From Achromobacter sp. RTa (GTDB lineage Bacteria; Pseudomonadota; Gammaproteobacteria; Burkholderiales; Burkholderiaceae_B): a stretch of 64,000 nucleotides of DNA. A program made the position numbers and the translations under genes. The notes beneath the pieces are model-generated. The model ran no database searches. It was not told the origin of the DNA and saw only the letters and a program-made list of their open reading frames with translations. Location: NCBI RefSeq assembly GCF_000757485.1, contig NZ_JPYO01000027.1, forward strand, positions 248,001 to 312,000, given 5' to 3'. Positions 1 through 9,474 of the stretch are shown here, in pieces. The stretch's first letter is position 1, and each line of letters opens with the position of its first letter.

Positions 1-40
1 GGCCGCCGGCGACGCGGCCGAGCGCTCCGATACGCCCTGA
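1..40 (+). CDS. 3' end of an upstream gene, probably the partner response regulator (partial)
   Basis: An open frame enters from the left edge and ends at a TGA at 38-40, leaving only twelve readable residues (AAGDAAERSDTP). The histidine kinase gene starts three bases later, so the two are almost certainly co-transcribed. In TctD/TctE-like systems the gene just before the kinase is normally its response regulator, which is the basis of the name. The visible residues carry no diagnostic motif. Confidence 0.35.
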   Translation, partial: AAGDAAERSDTP

Positions 41-42
41 TC

Positions 43-1452
43 GTGCAGCACGGCCGCATTTCCGTCCGCCGCCGCCTGCTGGCCACGCTGCTGGCCCTGT
101 TCGCGGTCGCGCTGGCGGCGCTCTACCTGCTGATCCGCGGCTATGCCCACCAGACCGCCGACATCACCTACGACCAACTCCTGCGCGCCTCCGTGCTGTC
201 GATCGCGGACAGCCTGCAGCTGGTGCAGGGCGAATGGAGGATGGACATGCCGTACGCGTCGCTGGCGCTCCTGGAGCAGGCGCCGCGCGACCGCGTGTTC
301 TATCGCGTCACCGCCGCCGGCGGCGAACTGATCTCGGGTTATGCGGACCTGCCCTCCCCTCCCGGACGCGGCAGCGCGGGCGCCGCGGATACGCCGCGTC
401 TGTTCGAAGCCCATTACCAGGACCAGCCGGTGCGCATTGCCTGGATGGAACGCAAGATCGCCGGCCCGCGCGACGCCGAAACCGCCATCATCGAGGTCGC
501 CCAGACCCGCGAGGCCCGCAACGCGCTGGCGCAAGGGATACTCTGGAAAGGCACGCTGGCCCTGATCGGCTTCGCCGCCGCGGCGCTGGCGCTGGCCTAC
601 TGGGGCCTGCGCCGCTCGCTCTCGCCCATCCAGCGCATCGAGCGCGAGCTGGCCAGCCGCAGCGCATCCGACCTGCATCCCATTGCCGCGCCCGTACCCG
701 AGGAACTCGACACCCTGGTGCACGCGCTCGACGGCTTCATGTCCCGGCTCTCGGAGAACCTGGACACGCTGCGCCTCTTCATCGCCGAAGCCGCCCACCA
801 GCTGCGCACGCCGCTGGCCGCTTTGCATGCCCAGATGGAGGTGGCGCTGGACGAGGAAGACCCCTCCGAGCAGCGCCGCAGCCTGCTGGCGGTATTGCGC
901 AACGCCGAGAAGCTTTCGCGCCTGGTCAACCAGCTGCTCAGCGACGCCAGCGTCATCCACCGCAGCAACGTCAGGCAGTTCCAGCCGGTCGATCTGGCCG
1001 AGCTGCTCGGCCAGGCGCTGTACGACACCGTTCCACAGGCCGATCCCCAGCCGGACGTCCGCCTGCGCCTGCCCGACGCCGGCGCCGCGAACGCGCCGCG
1101 CGTCATGGGCGACAGCCTGATGCTGCGCGAAGCCTTCAAGAACCTCATCGACAACGCCCTGCGCCACGGCGCTACGGAAGACGGCCACATCGACGTGCGG
1201 CTGGAACCGGAAGGCCGGGGCTGGCGCATCACCGTGTCCGACCAGGGCCCCGGCATTGCGCCGGCACTGGCCAACACGGCCTTCGAGCGCTTCGCCCGCG
1301 GACCCAACCCGCGCGCGCCGGGAGCCGGCCTGGGGCTGTCGATCATCAAGCGGGTCGTCGACATCCATCAGGGCCGGCTCGCCCTGAGCAACCGCGTGGG
1401 CGGCGGCCTGGAGGCCGTGATCACGCTGCCGGGGATCCCGCATGGTGCGTAA
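43..1452 (+). CDS. TctE-like sensor histidine kinase
   Basis: Inner-membrane two-component sensor kinase of 469 residues with a GTG start. Membrane segments lie at about 12-32 and 168-188 and bound a periplasmic sensor region like that of TctE kinases. A HAMP-like linker follows. The H-box reads AEAAHQLRTPLAAL, with the phosphorylated histidine at 252. The N-box centres on N371 (NLIDNALRHG), with G-boxes DQGPGI at about 400 and GAGLGLSI at about 427. The gene follows the upstream cistron by two bases and overlaps the binding-protein gene by 11 bp. Kinases of this type in Alcaligenaceae usually respond to carboxylates or similar nutrients. The ligand here cannot be read from sequence, and the co-encoded binding protein may present it. 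Confidence 0.93.
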   Translation: MQHGRISVRRRLLATLLALFAVALAALYLLIRGYAHQTADITYDQLLRASVLSIADSLQLVQGEWRMDMPYASLALLEQAPRDRVFYRVTAAGGELISGYADLPSPPGRGSAGAADTPRLFEAHYQDQPVRIAWMERKIAGPRDAETAIIEVAQTREARNALAQGILWKGTLALIGFAAAALALAYWGLRRSLSPIQRIERELASRSASDLHPIAAPVPEELDTLVHALDGFMSRLSENLDTLRLFIAEAAHQLRTPLAALHAQMEVALDEEDPSEQRRSLLAVLRNAEKLSRLVNQLLSDASVIHRSNVRQFQPVDLAELLGQALYDTVPQADPQPDVRLRLPDAGAANAPRVMGDSLMLREAFKNLIDNALRHGATEDGHIDVRLEPEGRGWRITVSDQGPGIAPALANTAFERFARGPNPRAPGAGLGLSIIKRVVDIHQGRLALSNRVGGGLEAVITLPGIPHGA

Positions 1453-2572
1453 GGCCATCGCCACCCTGCGCCGGCTCGCCGTCGCGGCCGCGCTGCTGCT
1501 GCCCATGGCCGGCCAGTCCGCCGAAACCAGCGGCGCCGGGCTCGCGCTGGGCCCCGCCGACAGCAGGAACGTGCTGGTCGTGCATGCTTCCAACAGCGTG
1601 CAGGTTTTCCGCGGCGTGCTGGAGGATTTCAGCAGGCTGAACCCCGCCATCCGCCTGGAATACACCGAGCTGTCCACGCAGGATCTGTACGCGCAGGCGG
1701 TGGCTCGCGCGTGGCAGGCGCCCGCCGCCAAGACCGGCCCTGACATCGTCATCAGCAGCGCCATGGACCTGCAGACCAAGCTGGTCAACGACGGCTATGC
1801 GCAGGCGCACGTCTCGCCCGCTACCCTCGCCCTGCCCGGCTGGGCCAACTGGCGCGACGAAGTCTTCAGCATCGGCACCGATCCCATCGTCATGGTCTAC
1901 AACACGGACAAGCTCGCTGCGGAGCGCGCGCCGCACACCCGGCGCGAACTGCTGTCCTTGCTCCAGGCGCCCGACCAGCCGCTGGCCGGCGGCATCTCCA
2001 CCTATGACGTCGAAGGCAGCGGCATCGGCTATCTGGCCGCCACCCAGGACACCCGCCTGGACAGCATGGCGGGCGCGCTTCTGGCCGCCCTCGGGCGCAA
2101 CGGCGTTACGGTCCATGAATCGACGGAGCACGCCCTGGACCGGCTCGAACGCGGCGAAATCACCCTGGCCTACAACCTGCTGGAATCCTATACGCAGCAC
2201 CGCATCGACCGCGGCGCCCCGCTGGCCATCGTCTATCCCCAGGACTACACGCTGATGCTGTCGCGTTCCGCCATCATTCCGCGGCAGGCGCCGCGCGCGG
2301 ACCTGGGCGCGCTGTTTCTCGACTACCTGCTGTCTCCACGGGGGCAGGAGATGGTCTCGAAACAGTCCGGCATGCGGCCAGTCAGCGCCTCGGTCATCCC
2401 CGCCGCCGGGGTGCGCCCCGTCGGCCTGGGCGTAGGCCTGCTGGTCTATCTGGATCCGCTGAAGAAAAAACACTTCCTGGACCTGTGGCGCGCGGCGATC
2501 CAGCCAGCCGCCAAGGATGTAGCCGCCCCCCCGGCCCCGGGCGGCCCCGGCCCCGGCGGCATGGTTGATTGA
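1442..2572 (+). CDS. Periplasmic extracellular solute-binding protein coupled to the two-component system
   Basis: A 376-residue protein with an N-terminal signal peptide (hydrophobic stretch about 10-25, cleavage near GQSAE). The body resembles bacterial extracellular solute-binding proteins of the iron/phosphoglycerate (AfuA/PgtC) type, with blocks such as LVVHASNS, ISSAMDL and YNLLESY. The C terminus ends in a proline/glycine-rich tail. No ABC permease or ATPase follows. Because its start lies inside the end of the kinase gene, it more likely presents a ligand to the sensor, as PgtC does for PgtB, than serves a transporter. A transporter encoded elsewhere is the alternative. Ligand unknown. 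Confidence 0.85.
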   Translation: MVRKAIATLRRLAVAAALLLPMAGQSAETSGAGLALGPADSRNVLVVHASNSVQVFRGVLEDFSRLNPAIRLEYTELSTQDLYAQAVARAWQAPAAKTGPDIVISSAMDLQTKLVNDGYAQAHVSPATLALPGWANWRDEVFSIGTDPIVMVYNTDKLAAERAPHTRRELLSLLQAPDQPLAGGISTYDVEGSGIGYLAATQDTRLDSMAGALLAALGRNGVTVHESTEHALDRLERGEITLAYNLLESYTQHRIDRGAPLAIVYPQDYTLMLSRSAIIPRQAPRADLGALFLDYLLSPRGQEMVSKQSGMRPVSASVIPAAGVRPVGLGVGLLVYLDPLKKKHFLDLWRAAIQPAAKDVAAPPAPGGPGPGGMVD

Positions 2573-2852
2573 AACAACCCGGTACGGGCGCACCAGATCG
2601 ACGCCTGTGGCCGGCAAGCAGCGCCTGCCCAGGCTCTCCGGGCCCACGATTTTCTTCCGCGGCACGGATTTGCGAGGATAATTTCCAATGGGATCCGCGG
2701 CGGCCGGCAATCACCCGCGCCGGACTGCCCTGCCCCGCCGCGCGGACGAACCATCGCCGCGCGCCGCTCCCCCCTGACGAGGCCGGAGCCGTCCACAACA
2801 ATCTGCGATGCGCGGCAGCGGCCGCTGCCTGAACCAGAGCCGGAGGCACCAA

Positions 2853-3938
2853 ATGCCCCAGCACCCGATTGCGGTCCGGCGGGCCACCGAGGCCGTCAGC
2901 CACCTTGTCGACCCCGATCCGCCGTGGCAAGACATCCTGCGCACCGCGCGCGACATGGTGGGCGCCGACAGCGGCACGCTCATCGTTTTCGACGCGCGGC
3001 ACAATCTGCTGAACCTGTCCGCCATCGGTTTCTCGAAAACCTGCGCCGCGGACTATCAGAATCACTACTACCGCTGCGACGTCCTCGAACGGGACTCCCG
3101 GCTGTCGCCCTGCGGAACGTGGCTGGACACCGCGAGGATGTATCCGCGAGGACAACTTCAGCGCACCGAGTTCTATACGGATTTCATGGTCAAGCACCGC
3201 ATGGCGCAGATCCTGTCGCTGGTCGTCGAATCGAACGCCGTGATGCGCGCCGCCGTCGGCTTCCAGCGCTCGACCGTGGACGCCAAGGCCTGCGACCGGC
3301 TCCAGTCCGGCGCATTCGCCGGCTACTTCCGCATGCTGCGCAGCCAGCTGGCGCGACGCGAAAGCATGCTCGCCATCGGATGGAGAGCCATCGAAAGCGC
3401 GTTTACCGACGTCGGCGAGGCAGTCCTGCTGATCAGCAAGGACGCCATGGTCGACAAGATGTCCACCCTCGCCGCGCGCTACGTGGACGACGGGCATGGA
3501 TGGAACGTGCGTGGCGGACGGCTGCGCCATGCCGACGGCAAGCTGCAGGCGCTGTTCGAGTCCCACTGCCTGGCCGTCGCGCGGGACGGCCAGGCGCGCT
3601 CCCTGGCTTCTGCTTCGGGCTGGGGCGAACTGTTCTGGATCGACATCAGCATGGCGCCCGACGCGCTCAACCTGATCGGCGGACGCATGCTGCTGGTGCG
3701 CATGCGGCGCAAGAGCGCGTTCGCGCCGCCGGATGTAGACAGGCTGGAATCGGTGTTCGCCATCACCCACGCGGAAGCGGCCGTGCTGGCGGGGCTGGCC
3801 ACCGGCCACAGCGTGGATGAGGTCGCCATGCTGCGCCACGCCTCTGTGCTGACGGTGCGCAAACAGGTCGCATCCCTGCTCCACAAGATGGAGTGCAGCC
3901 GCCAATCCGAACTGGTCAGATTGGCCTCTTTGCTGTAG
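2853..3938 (+). CDS. GAF-like/LuxR-type transcriptional regulator
   Basis: Predicted cytoplasmic DNA-binding regulator of 361 residues. The ATG at 2853 is chosen because CGGAGG lies six bases upstream. An in-frame start at 2808 has no such site. The N-terminal half resembles a GAF sensor fold (ADSGTLIVFDARHNLLNLSA). The C-terminal 65 residues form a LuxR-family helix-turn-helix (ITHAEAAVLAGLATGHSVDE, then LTVRKQVASLLHKM). It stands alone between the two-component operon and a small secreted protein, so no target is suggested by context. No receiver domain is present, so it is not a classical response regulator. Confidence 0.88.
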   Translation: MPQHPIAVRRATEAVSHLVDPDPPWQDILRTARDMVGADSGTLIVFDARHNLLNLSAIGFSKTCAADYQNHYYRCDVLERDSRLSPCGTWLDTARMYPRGQLQRTEFYTDFMVKHRMAQILSLVVESNAVMRAAVGFQRSTVDAKACDRLQSGAFAGYFRMLRSQLARRESMLAIGWRAIESAFTDVGEAVLLISKDAMVDKMSTLAARYVDDGHGWNVRGGRLRHADGKLQALFESHCLAVARDGQARSLASASGWGELFWIDISMAPDALNLIGGRMLLVRMRRKSAFAPPDVDRLESVFAITHAEAAVLAGLATGHSVDEVAMLRHASVLTVRKQVASLLHKMECSRQSELVRLASLL

Positions 3939-4163
3939 CCGGCCGGCTTCCCCGCCATGGCAAGCGTCCTCCTCGAAGGCGGCGGCGTACTTCATTTTAG
4001 TATGCGCCGCCAGCCGGCTCCGCCCTACGATGGATCCGAAGGCATGAAGCCAGGGGGAGGCCATGCCGGTCGCGCAGCTGTCCTTGCCCAAGGCTGCCTT
4101 GCCGTGAGCCCAAGGACACCGGGCCCCAATGCTGCGCTCATTCTTGCCATCGAGGAGCACTTC

Positions 4164-4454
4164 ATGAAGACCGCCCTATTGTTCCGCGCCGCCGCGCCCG
4201 CCGCCCTTGCGGCCGCCGCGCTGCTGTCCACCCCGGCAAGCGCGCAAATGTCCACCAGCTCGCCCGACACCAACACCACGGTCACCCGCGAGGACGTCAT
4301 GCGCGACCTGGCCGCCTGGAAACAGGCCGGCCTGGAAAACAACTGGAACAGCGAAAACACGCCGGACATCAACAGTCCGGAGTATCTCGCCAGCTACAAG
4401 AAATACGTGGACACGGTGAAACCCGCTGCCGCCCCCCCGGTTCGGACCCAGTGA
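4164..4454 (+). CDS. Small secreted DUF4148-family protein
   Basis: A 96-residue protein with a clear Sec signal peptide ending near ASAQ (about 29). The mature part contains the block TREDVMRDLAAWKQAGLENN and an SPEYLASYKKYV block, typical of the DUF4148 proteins abundant in Burkholderiales. The start is supported by CGAGGAG seven bases before the ATG at 4164. Longer in-frame extensions are arginine- and proline-rich and unlike a signal peptide. Function is unknown; it is presumably periplasmic. It ends 65 bp before a convergent gene, with a strong hairpin between them. Confidence 0.8.
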   Translation: MKTALLFRAAAPAALAAAALLSTPASAQMSTSSPDTNTTVTREDVMRDLAAWKQAGLENNWNSENTPDINSPEYLASYKKYVDTVKPAAAPPVRTQ

Positions 4455-4484
4455 CGAGATCCCAGGCGGGCGCCGATGCGCAGC

Positions 4485-4516
4485 GCGCGGGAATGGGCGC
4501 AGACCCGTTCCCGCGC
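4485..4516. terminator. Bidirectional hairpin between convergent genes
   Basis: Thirteen-base arms at 4485-4497 and 4504-4516 (GCGCGGGAATGGG and CCCGTTCCCGCGC, one T:G wobble) with a six-base loop. The hairpin lies between the stops of the DUF4148 gene and the VOC gene. There is no T-run on either side, so it may be a weak or Rho-assisted terminator or an mRNA 3' stabiliser. Confidence 0.5.
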
Positions 4517-4518
4517 CG

Positions 4519-4947
4519 TCAAAAGGTCACCTTGACCGACGGCGCGCTGCGCCGGGCCTCGCCGTGGAACACCGCTTCGATGTTGTTGCCGTCCGGATCC
4601 AGCACAAAGGCGCCGTAATAGCCCGGGTGGTAGTCCCGAAAGCCGGGCGCGCCATTGTCCTTGCCGCCGTTGGCCATCGCGGCCTGGTAGAACGCATTCA
4701 CCATTGCCTGGTCGCGCGCCTGGAACGCCAGATGATGGCGGCCCGTCAACTGCCCCAGCGCCGCCTTGCTGTCCGCCGTGGACACGAACAGTTCGTCCGC
4801 CCAGAAGTAATCGTCGCCCGAGCCTCCCATCGGCACCTCCAGGGCATCGAATACCGCCTGGTAGAACCGCCGGCTGGCGGCCAGGTCCCGCACCACCAGT
4901 TGAATGTGGTCGAGCAGCCGGCCGCGATGGATTTCATGGGTCTGCAT
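4519..4947 (-). CDS. VOC (glyoxalase/bleomycin-resistance) superfamily protein
   Basis: A 142-residue single-domain vicinal oxygen chelate protein. The N-terminal beta-alpha-beta module starts LLDHIQLVVRDLAASRRFY. A second metal-ligand histidine is expected in RHHLAFQA (about 70-72). The terminal strand GAFVLDPDGNNIEAVFH carries the usual glutamate. The start is set by AGGAG on the minus strand just before the ATG at 4947. Members include glyoxalases, dioxygenases and drug-binding proteins, and the substrate cannot be assigned. It is transcribed towards the DUF4148 gene and is not part of an operon. Confidence 0.87.
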   Translation of the reverse strand: MQTHEIHRGRLLDHIQLVVRDLAASRRFYQAVFDALEVPMGGSGDDYFWADELFVSTADSKAALGQLTGRHHLAFQARDQAMVNAFYQAAMANGGKDNGAPGFRDYHPGYYGAFVLDPDGNNIEAVFHGEARRSAPSVKVTF

Positions 4948-5193
4948 GAGACGCTCCTGTGAGGGGGAGCTTTTGAATATAACGCTGGTCATGCCGGGCA
5001 TGGTCGTGGCGCGATCCGGAGCCAGGCCGAGGCGCGCCCCGGTCCGGCATCCCGGGCGGCGAGGCATGCCCGCTGAGGGATGGCCGCAACAAATCGACAA
5101 AATATTTTGGAATAAATGTTCACAAATTGCTATTCGTCTATCAAAATCTAGCGTGCGCGGCTCTTCGCGCTTCCCCTGCCCGAGGACCTGCCC

Positions 5194-6690
5194 ATGCGCA
5201 CCGCAAGCCGCTTGCTGGAAGACTCGTATCGCCGGACCGACCGCGCCATGCTGCCGTTGCTCTGGTTGCTGTTCATCGTGGGCCTGTGCATGGCGCCGCA
5301 ATACGGCCGATGGGCCGTCGCCGTCACGGCGGGCATGCTGGCGGCGGGAATTCCCACGCTGTTGATCCTCTGGCGCCCTGGCGCTTTGACCACCCGTCTT
5401 GCCGTCGCCTGTGGATTGATGGTCCTGGCCGCTCTACATATCCACCTGATGTCGGGCCAGACCGAAATCCACTTCGGCATCTTCGTGCTGCTCTCCCTGC
5501 TCCTCGCATACCGTGACTGGCGGACCATCCTGTGCGGAGCCCTGGTGATCGCGGTGCATCACCTGTCCTTCAACTATCTTCAGCAATGGGGATATGGCGC
5601 GCTCTGTTTTACCGAACCCAGCCTGGGCATGGTGCTGCTGCATGCCTCCTATGTGGTAGTGCAGGCCGCCGCGCTGGGCTGGCTGGCCTGGAAGATGGAA
5701 CGCGCCGGCATCGCCGCCGAAGAACTGGCCCGGCTCAGCGCGCATATCGGGCGCGAGCCCGGGGTGTTCGACCTGCGGTTCGGCGGCCTGAGCATGAACA
5801 GCGGCCTGGCCCGCAGCTTCAAGACCACCATGGACGCCGTGCACCGGACCATGAGCGACGTGCGCACCACGGCATCGGCCCTCTCGGCCGCCTCCCACGA
5901 AATGATGCAGGGCAACCTGCAACTCGAAGAGCGCTCGCGCACGCAGGCCGAATCGCTGGCGCAGACCGCAACGTCCATGCGTGACCTGGCCGCCAATGTC
6001 CACGACAACGCCGCCCATGCGCAACAGGCCCGGCAACTGACCGACCAGGCGCGCCAGATCGTCGGCACCGGCAGCACGGCGGTTGCCGGCGTCGCGACCG
6101 TCATGGGGGAAATCCAGCAGGAAGCGCAGAAAATCTCCGAAATCACCGGACTGATAGACAGCATCGCGTTCCAGACGAACATCCTGGCCTTGAACGCGGC
6201 GGTGGAAGCGGCCCGCGCGGGCGAGAGCGGCCGAGGCTTCGCCGTCGTGGCGACCGAGGTCCGCGCGCTGGCTCAGCGCAGCGCCGGCGCCGCGCGCGAG
6301 ATCCGTGTCCTTATCGACGGCTCGCTGGAAAAGACCAGCAACGGCTTCCGTCAGGCGGACGCCGCCTCCGGCGTGATACGCGAGGTCGTGTCCAGCATAG
6401 ACCGGGTTGCGGGCATCGTGGGCCAGATCGGCGATGCGGGCCGGGCGCAAAGCACGGACATCGAAGAGGTCAACCAGGCAGTCGCCAAGATGGACGAACT
6501 GACCCGGCAGACCGCGGCCCGCGTAGCGGAAGCCGCGAACGCGTCGACGGCCCTGCAATCCCAGGCCGCCCAGCTGCTGCAGGCCGTCGGAGTATTCCGC
6601 CTGCAGGGCGGCGAGCTGGTCGAGGAATCCGCCGAGCCCAGGCAGCTTGCCCGCTCCCGGCCCGCCACGCTGGCGCTGGATGGAATCTGA
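5194..6690 (+). CDS. Methyl-accepting chemotaxis protein with a multi-helix membrane sensor
   Basis: Chemoreceptor of 498 residues. The first ~190 residues form about five or six hydrophobic helices with very short loops and no periplasmic ligand domain. A helix carries paired histidines ([10 protein letters not shown], about 121-130). The cytoplasmic signalling domain is canonical, with the hairpin tip [20 protein letters not shown] and following [16 protein letters not shown]. There is no classic HAMP block. Receptors of this architecture are thought to sense membrane-associated or intracellular signals such as redox or energy state. That is inference from architecture. No che genes are adjacent. 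The C-terminal tail lacks an obvious CheR/CheB-tethering pentapeptide. Confidence 0.92.
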   Translation: MRTASRLLEDSYRRTDRAMLPLLWLLFIVGLCMAPQYGRWAVAVTAGMLAAGIPTLLILWRPGALTTRLAVACGLMVLAALHIHLMSGQTEIHFGIFVLLSLLLAYRDWRTILCGALVIAVHHLSFNYLQQWGYGALCFTEPSLGMVLLHASYVVVQAAALGWLAWKMERAGIAAEELARLSAHIGREPGVFDLRFGGLSMNSGLARSFKTTMDAVHRTMSDVRTTASALSAASHEMMQGNLQLEERSRTQAESLAQTATSMRDLAANVHDNAAHAQQARQLTDQARQIVGTGSTAVAGVATVMGEIQQEAQKISEITGLIDSIAFQTNILALNAAVEAARAGESGRGFAVVATEVRALAQRSAGAAREIRVLIDGSLEKTSNGFRQADAASGVIREVVSSIDRVAGIVGQIGDAGRAQSTDIEEVNQAVAKMDELTRQTAARVAEAANASTALQSQAAQLLQAVGVFRLQGGELVEESAEPRQLARSRPATLALDGI

Positions 6691-6759
6691 CGACAGGCGG
6701 CTGCGCTCGCTTGCTGAGATGGGATTTCCTGCCGCTGTGGGGATGGCGCGGCGGCCCCG

Positions 6760-7728
6760 CTATTCTCCCTTGATGCCGGCCTTTTCGATCACGCCCTTCC
6801 AGCCCAGGGCTTCCCTGCGCACCCACGCCTGAGCCTCGTCCCGCCCCGCGAATGGCCCGCGCATCCCCAGCGCCGCCATGCTCTGCTGGAACTCCGGCAA
6901 GGCATACACCTGGGCAAGCGTTTTCTCCCATACCCGCGCAATCGACCCGGGCGTCCCCTTGGGAGCCATCACCAGGAACGCGAAGGCCACGTCGTAGTCC
7001 TTCAGGCCTGCCACGCCCGACTGCGCTGCCGTCGGCACGTCGGGCAGGTCCGCGTCGCGCTCCTTGCCCGATACCGCAATCGCCCGCAGCTTGCCCGCCT
7101 TCACGTGCGGCAGGACGCCGGGCACCGCGAGGAAGGCGGCCTGGATCTGGTCCCCCAGCAAGGCGTTGACCGCCGGGGCGTTGCCGCGATAGGGAACGTG
7201 CGCGACCTCCATGCCTGCGGCCAGTCGCAGCTTCTCGAAAGCCAGGTTGCCGGGGCTGCCGTAGCCGGCGGAGGCGTAGGTGATGGGGTGCGATTTGGCG
7301 TATCCCAGGAATTCGTCCAGCGTGCCTATGCCGAGTTCGGGCCGCACGGCCAGCGCCAAACCGAAGCTGCCCGCCAGGCTCAGCGGTTCCAGCCGCCGGG
7401 TGACTTCCTGGTCCAGGCCCTTGAATATGAAGGGGTTGACGGTCATCAGGGTGTCGAGCGTCATGAGCAGCGTATAGCCGTCCGGCGCGGCCTGGGCGAC
7501 GGACTGGGCGCCGATGTTGCCGGAGGCGCCCGAACGGTTTTCGACGATGACCGTCTGGCCCAGGATTTTGCCCGCGTGCTGGGCGATGGCCCGGGCCTCG
7601 AGATCCAGCGGGCCCGCCGGCGGAAAGTTGACGACGAGGCGGATCGGCCGCGCGGGGTAATCGGACGGCGCGGCGGCCGCGCTGCCGGCGGCAAGCAAGG
7701 CGGCACAGAGCAGCAAGGACTTGATCAT
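6760..7728 (-). CDS. Bug-family (TctC) periplasmic receptor
   Basis: A 322-residue tripartite-tricarboxylate-transporter receptor. A signal peptide ends at SAAAAPSDYPARPIR. Family landmarks are NFPPAGPLD, VENRSGASGNIGAQSVAQA, PDGYTLL and APKGTP. CAGGAG stands nine bases before the ATG at 7728. Bug proteins bind carboxylates, amino acids or vitamins in the periplasm. Most, like this one, lack adjacent TctA/TctB membrane genes and may work as sensors or with a distant transporter. The gene lies 20 bp after the sulfatase stop, so the two form an operon. Its ligand could be the sulfatase substrate or product, which is inference. Confidence 0.94.
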   Translation of the reverse strand: MIKSLLLCAALLAAGSAAAAPSDYPARPIRLVVNFPPAGPLDLEARAIAQHAGKILGQTVIVENRSGASGNIGAQSVAQAAPDGYTLLMTLDTLMTVNPFIFKGLDQEVTRRLEPLSLAGSFGLALAVRPELGIGTLDEFLGYAKSHPITYASAGYGSPGNLAFEKLRLAAGMEVAHVPYRGNAPAVNALLGDQIQAAFLAVPGVLPHVKAGKLRAIAVSGKERDADLPDVPTAAQSGVAGLKDYDVAFAFLVMAPKGTPGSIARVWEKTLAQVYALPEFQQSMAALGMRGPFAGRDEAQAWVRREALGWKGVIEKAGIKGE

Positions 7729-7748
7729 GCTTTTCTCCTGCGTGGGGG

Positions 7749-9335
7749 TCAGGCGATGGCGGAGGGATGCGGGCTGGTTTCGGCGTGACGGATCATGCTG
7801 CGCGAGAGCTCCATGAGCAGTTCTCCGCGCAGCGCGCCGGCGGCCGGATCGCTCCACAGGTTGCGCAGCTCGTGGGGGTCTTCCTGCAGATCGTAGAGTT
7901 CGGCCCAGTCGGCGTCGGCGTACACGCTCAGCCGGTGCCGCGGGGTTTGCAGCGTGCGCATGCGGGTGCGGCCCGCGAAGCCGAACATGGTGCGCTGACC
8001 TTCTTCCTCGATGAGAACCGCATCGCGCACCGTATCGGCGGCGCCCGACATCAGCGGCAGCAGGGACGCGCCCTGCATGCCGTTATAGGCCGGCAGCCCC
8101 GCGCGGGCGAGCACGGTGGCGGCGATATCGGCGGTGGAACACAGGGCCTGGCTGCGCGGAGCCGCCGGCGCGGCGAGCGGATCGCGCCAGATGAACGGCG
8201 TGCGGATGAGGCTTTGGTAATGGACAGGGCCCTTGAGCAACAGTTGATGATCGCCGAAGTAATCGCCATGGTCGCTGGTGAAGATAACGACGGTGTTGTC
8301 GTCCAGTCCGGCCTGGCGCAACGCCTGCATGACGCGGCCGATCGTGGCGTCGATGTGGCTGATGGAGCCGTAGTTCAGGGCGATGGCCTCGCGCGCCTCG
8401 CGTTCGGTGCAGGCGAAGATCGCGGGGGTATGTTTGACGGCCTTGCGCTCGTCGCGCTGCCGATAAAGCCAGGCCACGTGGGGCGGGGGCTCGCGGCCGG
8501 GCGCGGCGCTGGCGTGGAAGGATTCCGGCAGCGTCACGTCTTCGGGGCGGTACATGTCCCAATACTTGCCGTGAGGCGTGAAGGGATGGTGCGGATCGGG
8601 AAAGGAACACTGGATGAAGAACGGCTTTCCGTCCGCGGCATACTCACGCAGTAGCGCAATGGTCTGGTCGCCGATGTAGGCGTTGGTCGAGCAATCCTCC
8701 GGCACGCGAGTGCGCCAGGCCTGTTGGTGTTCGGTCAGCACGAAGCCGGGCGCGGGCAAGGCATGTTCCGGCCCCCACAAGCGCCGGACCTCTGGGTGTT
8801 CCCGGGCCAGCCAGCGCTCGTAGTGCCCCCAGACCTGGTCGCCGTGATCCACCGCCAGCGCCACGCGCCCGAAGCCGTAGAACGGCGTGTCCAGGTCATG
8901 GCGCGGATCGGTGCGCCACAGCGGTCCCCATTCCTGGTCGAAGTTGCCGGGCTCGGGGGCCCAGGCCTCTCCCTGCGCGCCATCGCCTCCGGCGGGCGGC
9001 CAGACCGGGCCCTTGCCCGTCATGTTCTGCAGGTGCGCTTTGCCGACCAACGCGGTGGCGTAGCCCGCGCAGCGCAGGCGTTCGACGAACGTGGTGGCGC
9101 GTTGCGACAGCGGGATGCCGTTGTGGCGCGCCCCATGCACCGAGGGCATGCGCCCGGTCATCAGCGTGGCGCGGTTGGGCATGCAGATCGGCGATGCGAC
9201 GTAGAAGCGGTCCGCGGACCACCCCTGCTTCGCGAGCGCGTCTAGCTCGGGCGTGCGCAACATGGCGTTGCCATAGCTGCCCAGATGATCCGCGCGCTGC
9301 TGATCCGTGATGAATAGCAGGAAATTCGGCTGCAT
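7749..9335 (-). CDS. Type I sulfatase / phosphonate monoester hydrolase family enzyme
   Basis: Alkaline-phosphatase-fold sulfatase of 528 residues. The N terminus FLLFITDQQRADHLG supplies metal ligands. The formylglycine motif C-x-P-x-R is present as CMPNR with the modified cysteine at residue 51, and the second metal motif reads FTSDHGDYFGDH. No signal peptide is visible, so it probably acts in the cytoplasm. The modified cysteine requires a formylglycine-generating activity, and no such gene is in the window. Substrate could be an organosulfate, choline sulfate or a phosphonate/phosphate monoester. It is the first gene of an operon with the Bug receptor, under a promoter shared with a divergent LysR regulator. 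Confidence 0.92.
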   Translation of the reverse strand: MQPNFLLFITDQQRADHLGSYGNAMLRTPELDALAKQGWSADRFYVASPICMPNRATLMTGRMPSVHGARHNGIPLSQRATTFVERLRCAGYATALVGKAHLQNMTGKGPVWPPAGGDGAQGEAWAPEPGNFDQEWGPLWRTDPRHDLDTPFYGFGRVALAVDHGDQVWGHYERWLAREHPEVRRLWGPEHALPAPGFVLTEHQQAWRTRVPEDCSTNAYIGDQTIALLREYAADGKPFFIQCSFPDPHHPFTPHGKYWDMYRPEDVTLPESFHASAAPGREPPPHVAWLYRQRDERKAVKHTPAIFACTEREAREAIALNYGSISHIDATIGRVMQALRQAGLDDNTVVIFTSDHGDYFGDHQLLLKGPVHYQSLIRTPFIWRDPLAAPAAPRSQALCSTADIAATVLARAGLPAYNGMQGASLLPLMSGAADTVRDAVLIEEEGQRTMFGFAGRTRMRTLQTPRHRLSVYADADWAELYDLQEDPHELRNLWSDPAAGALRGELLMELSRSMIRHAETSPHPSAIA

Positions 9336-9386
9336 CGTGTCTCCTCGCCGCCGGCTTGCTGCCGGCCTGGCTCTGTTGTCCGGCCA

Positions 9387-9407
9387 TTATGTGGAGAGCA
9401 GACATAA
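9387..9407. promoter_or_regulatory. Candidate LysR operator in the sulfatase/LysR divergent promoter
   Basis: The 139-bp divergent gap contains an inverted repeat TTATGT-N9-ACATAA in an otherwise AT-rich stretch (about 9385-9450). LysR regulators usually bind dyads of this size between themselves and the target operon. Direct observation of the repeat; regulatory role inferred. Confidence 0.45.
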
Positions 9408-9474
9408 ATTGATAATGAATTAATATTACCGAGCCATAACCGTGTATTTATGCCTTGAAGACGGACGAACACGC

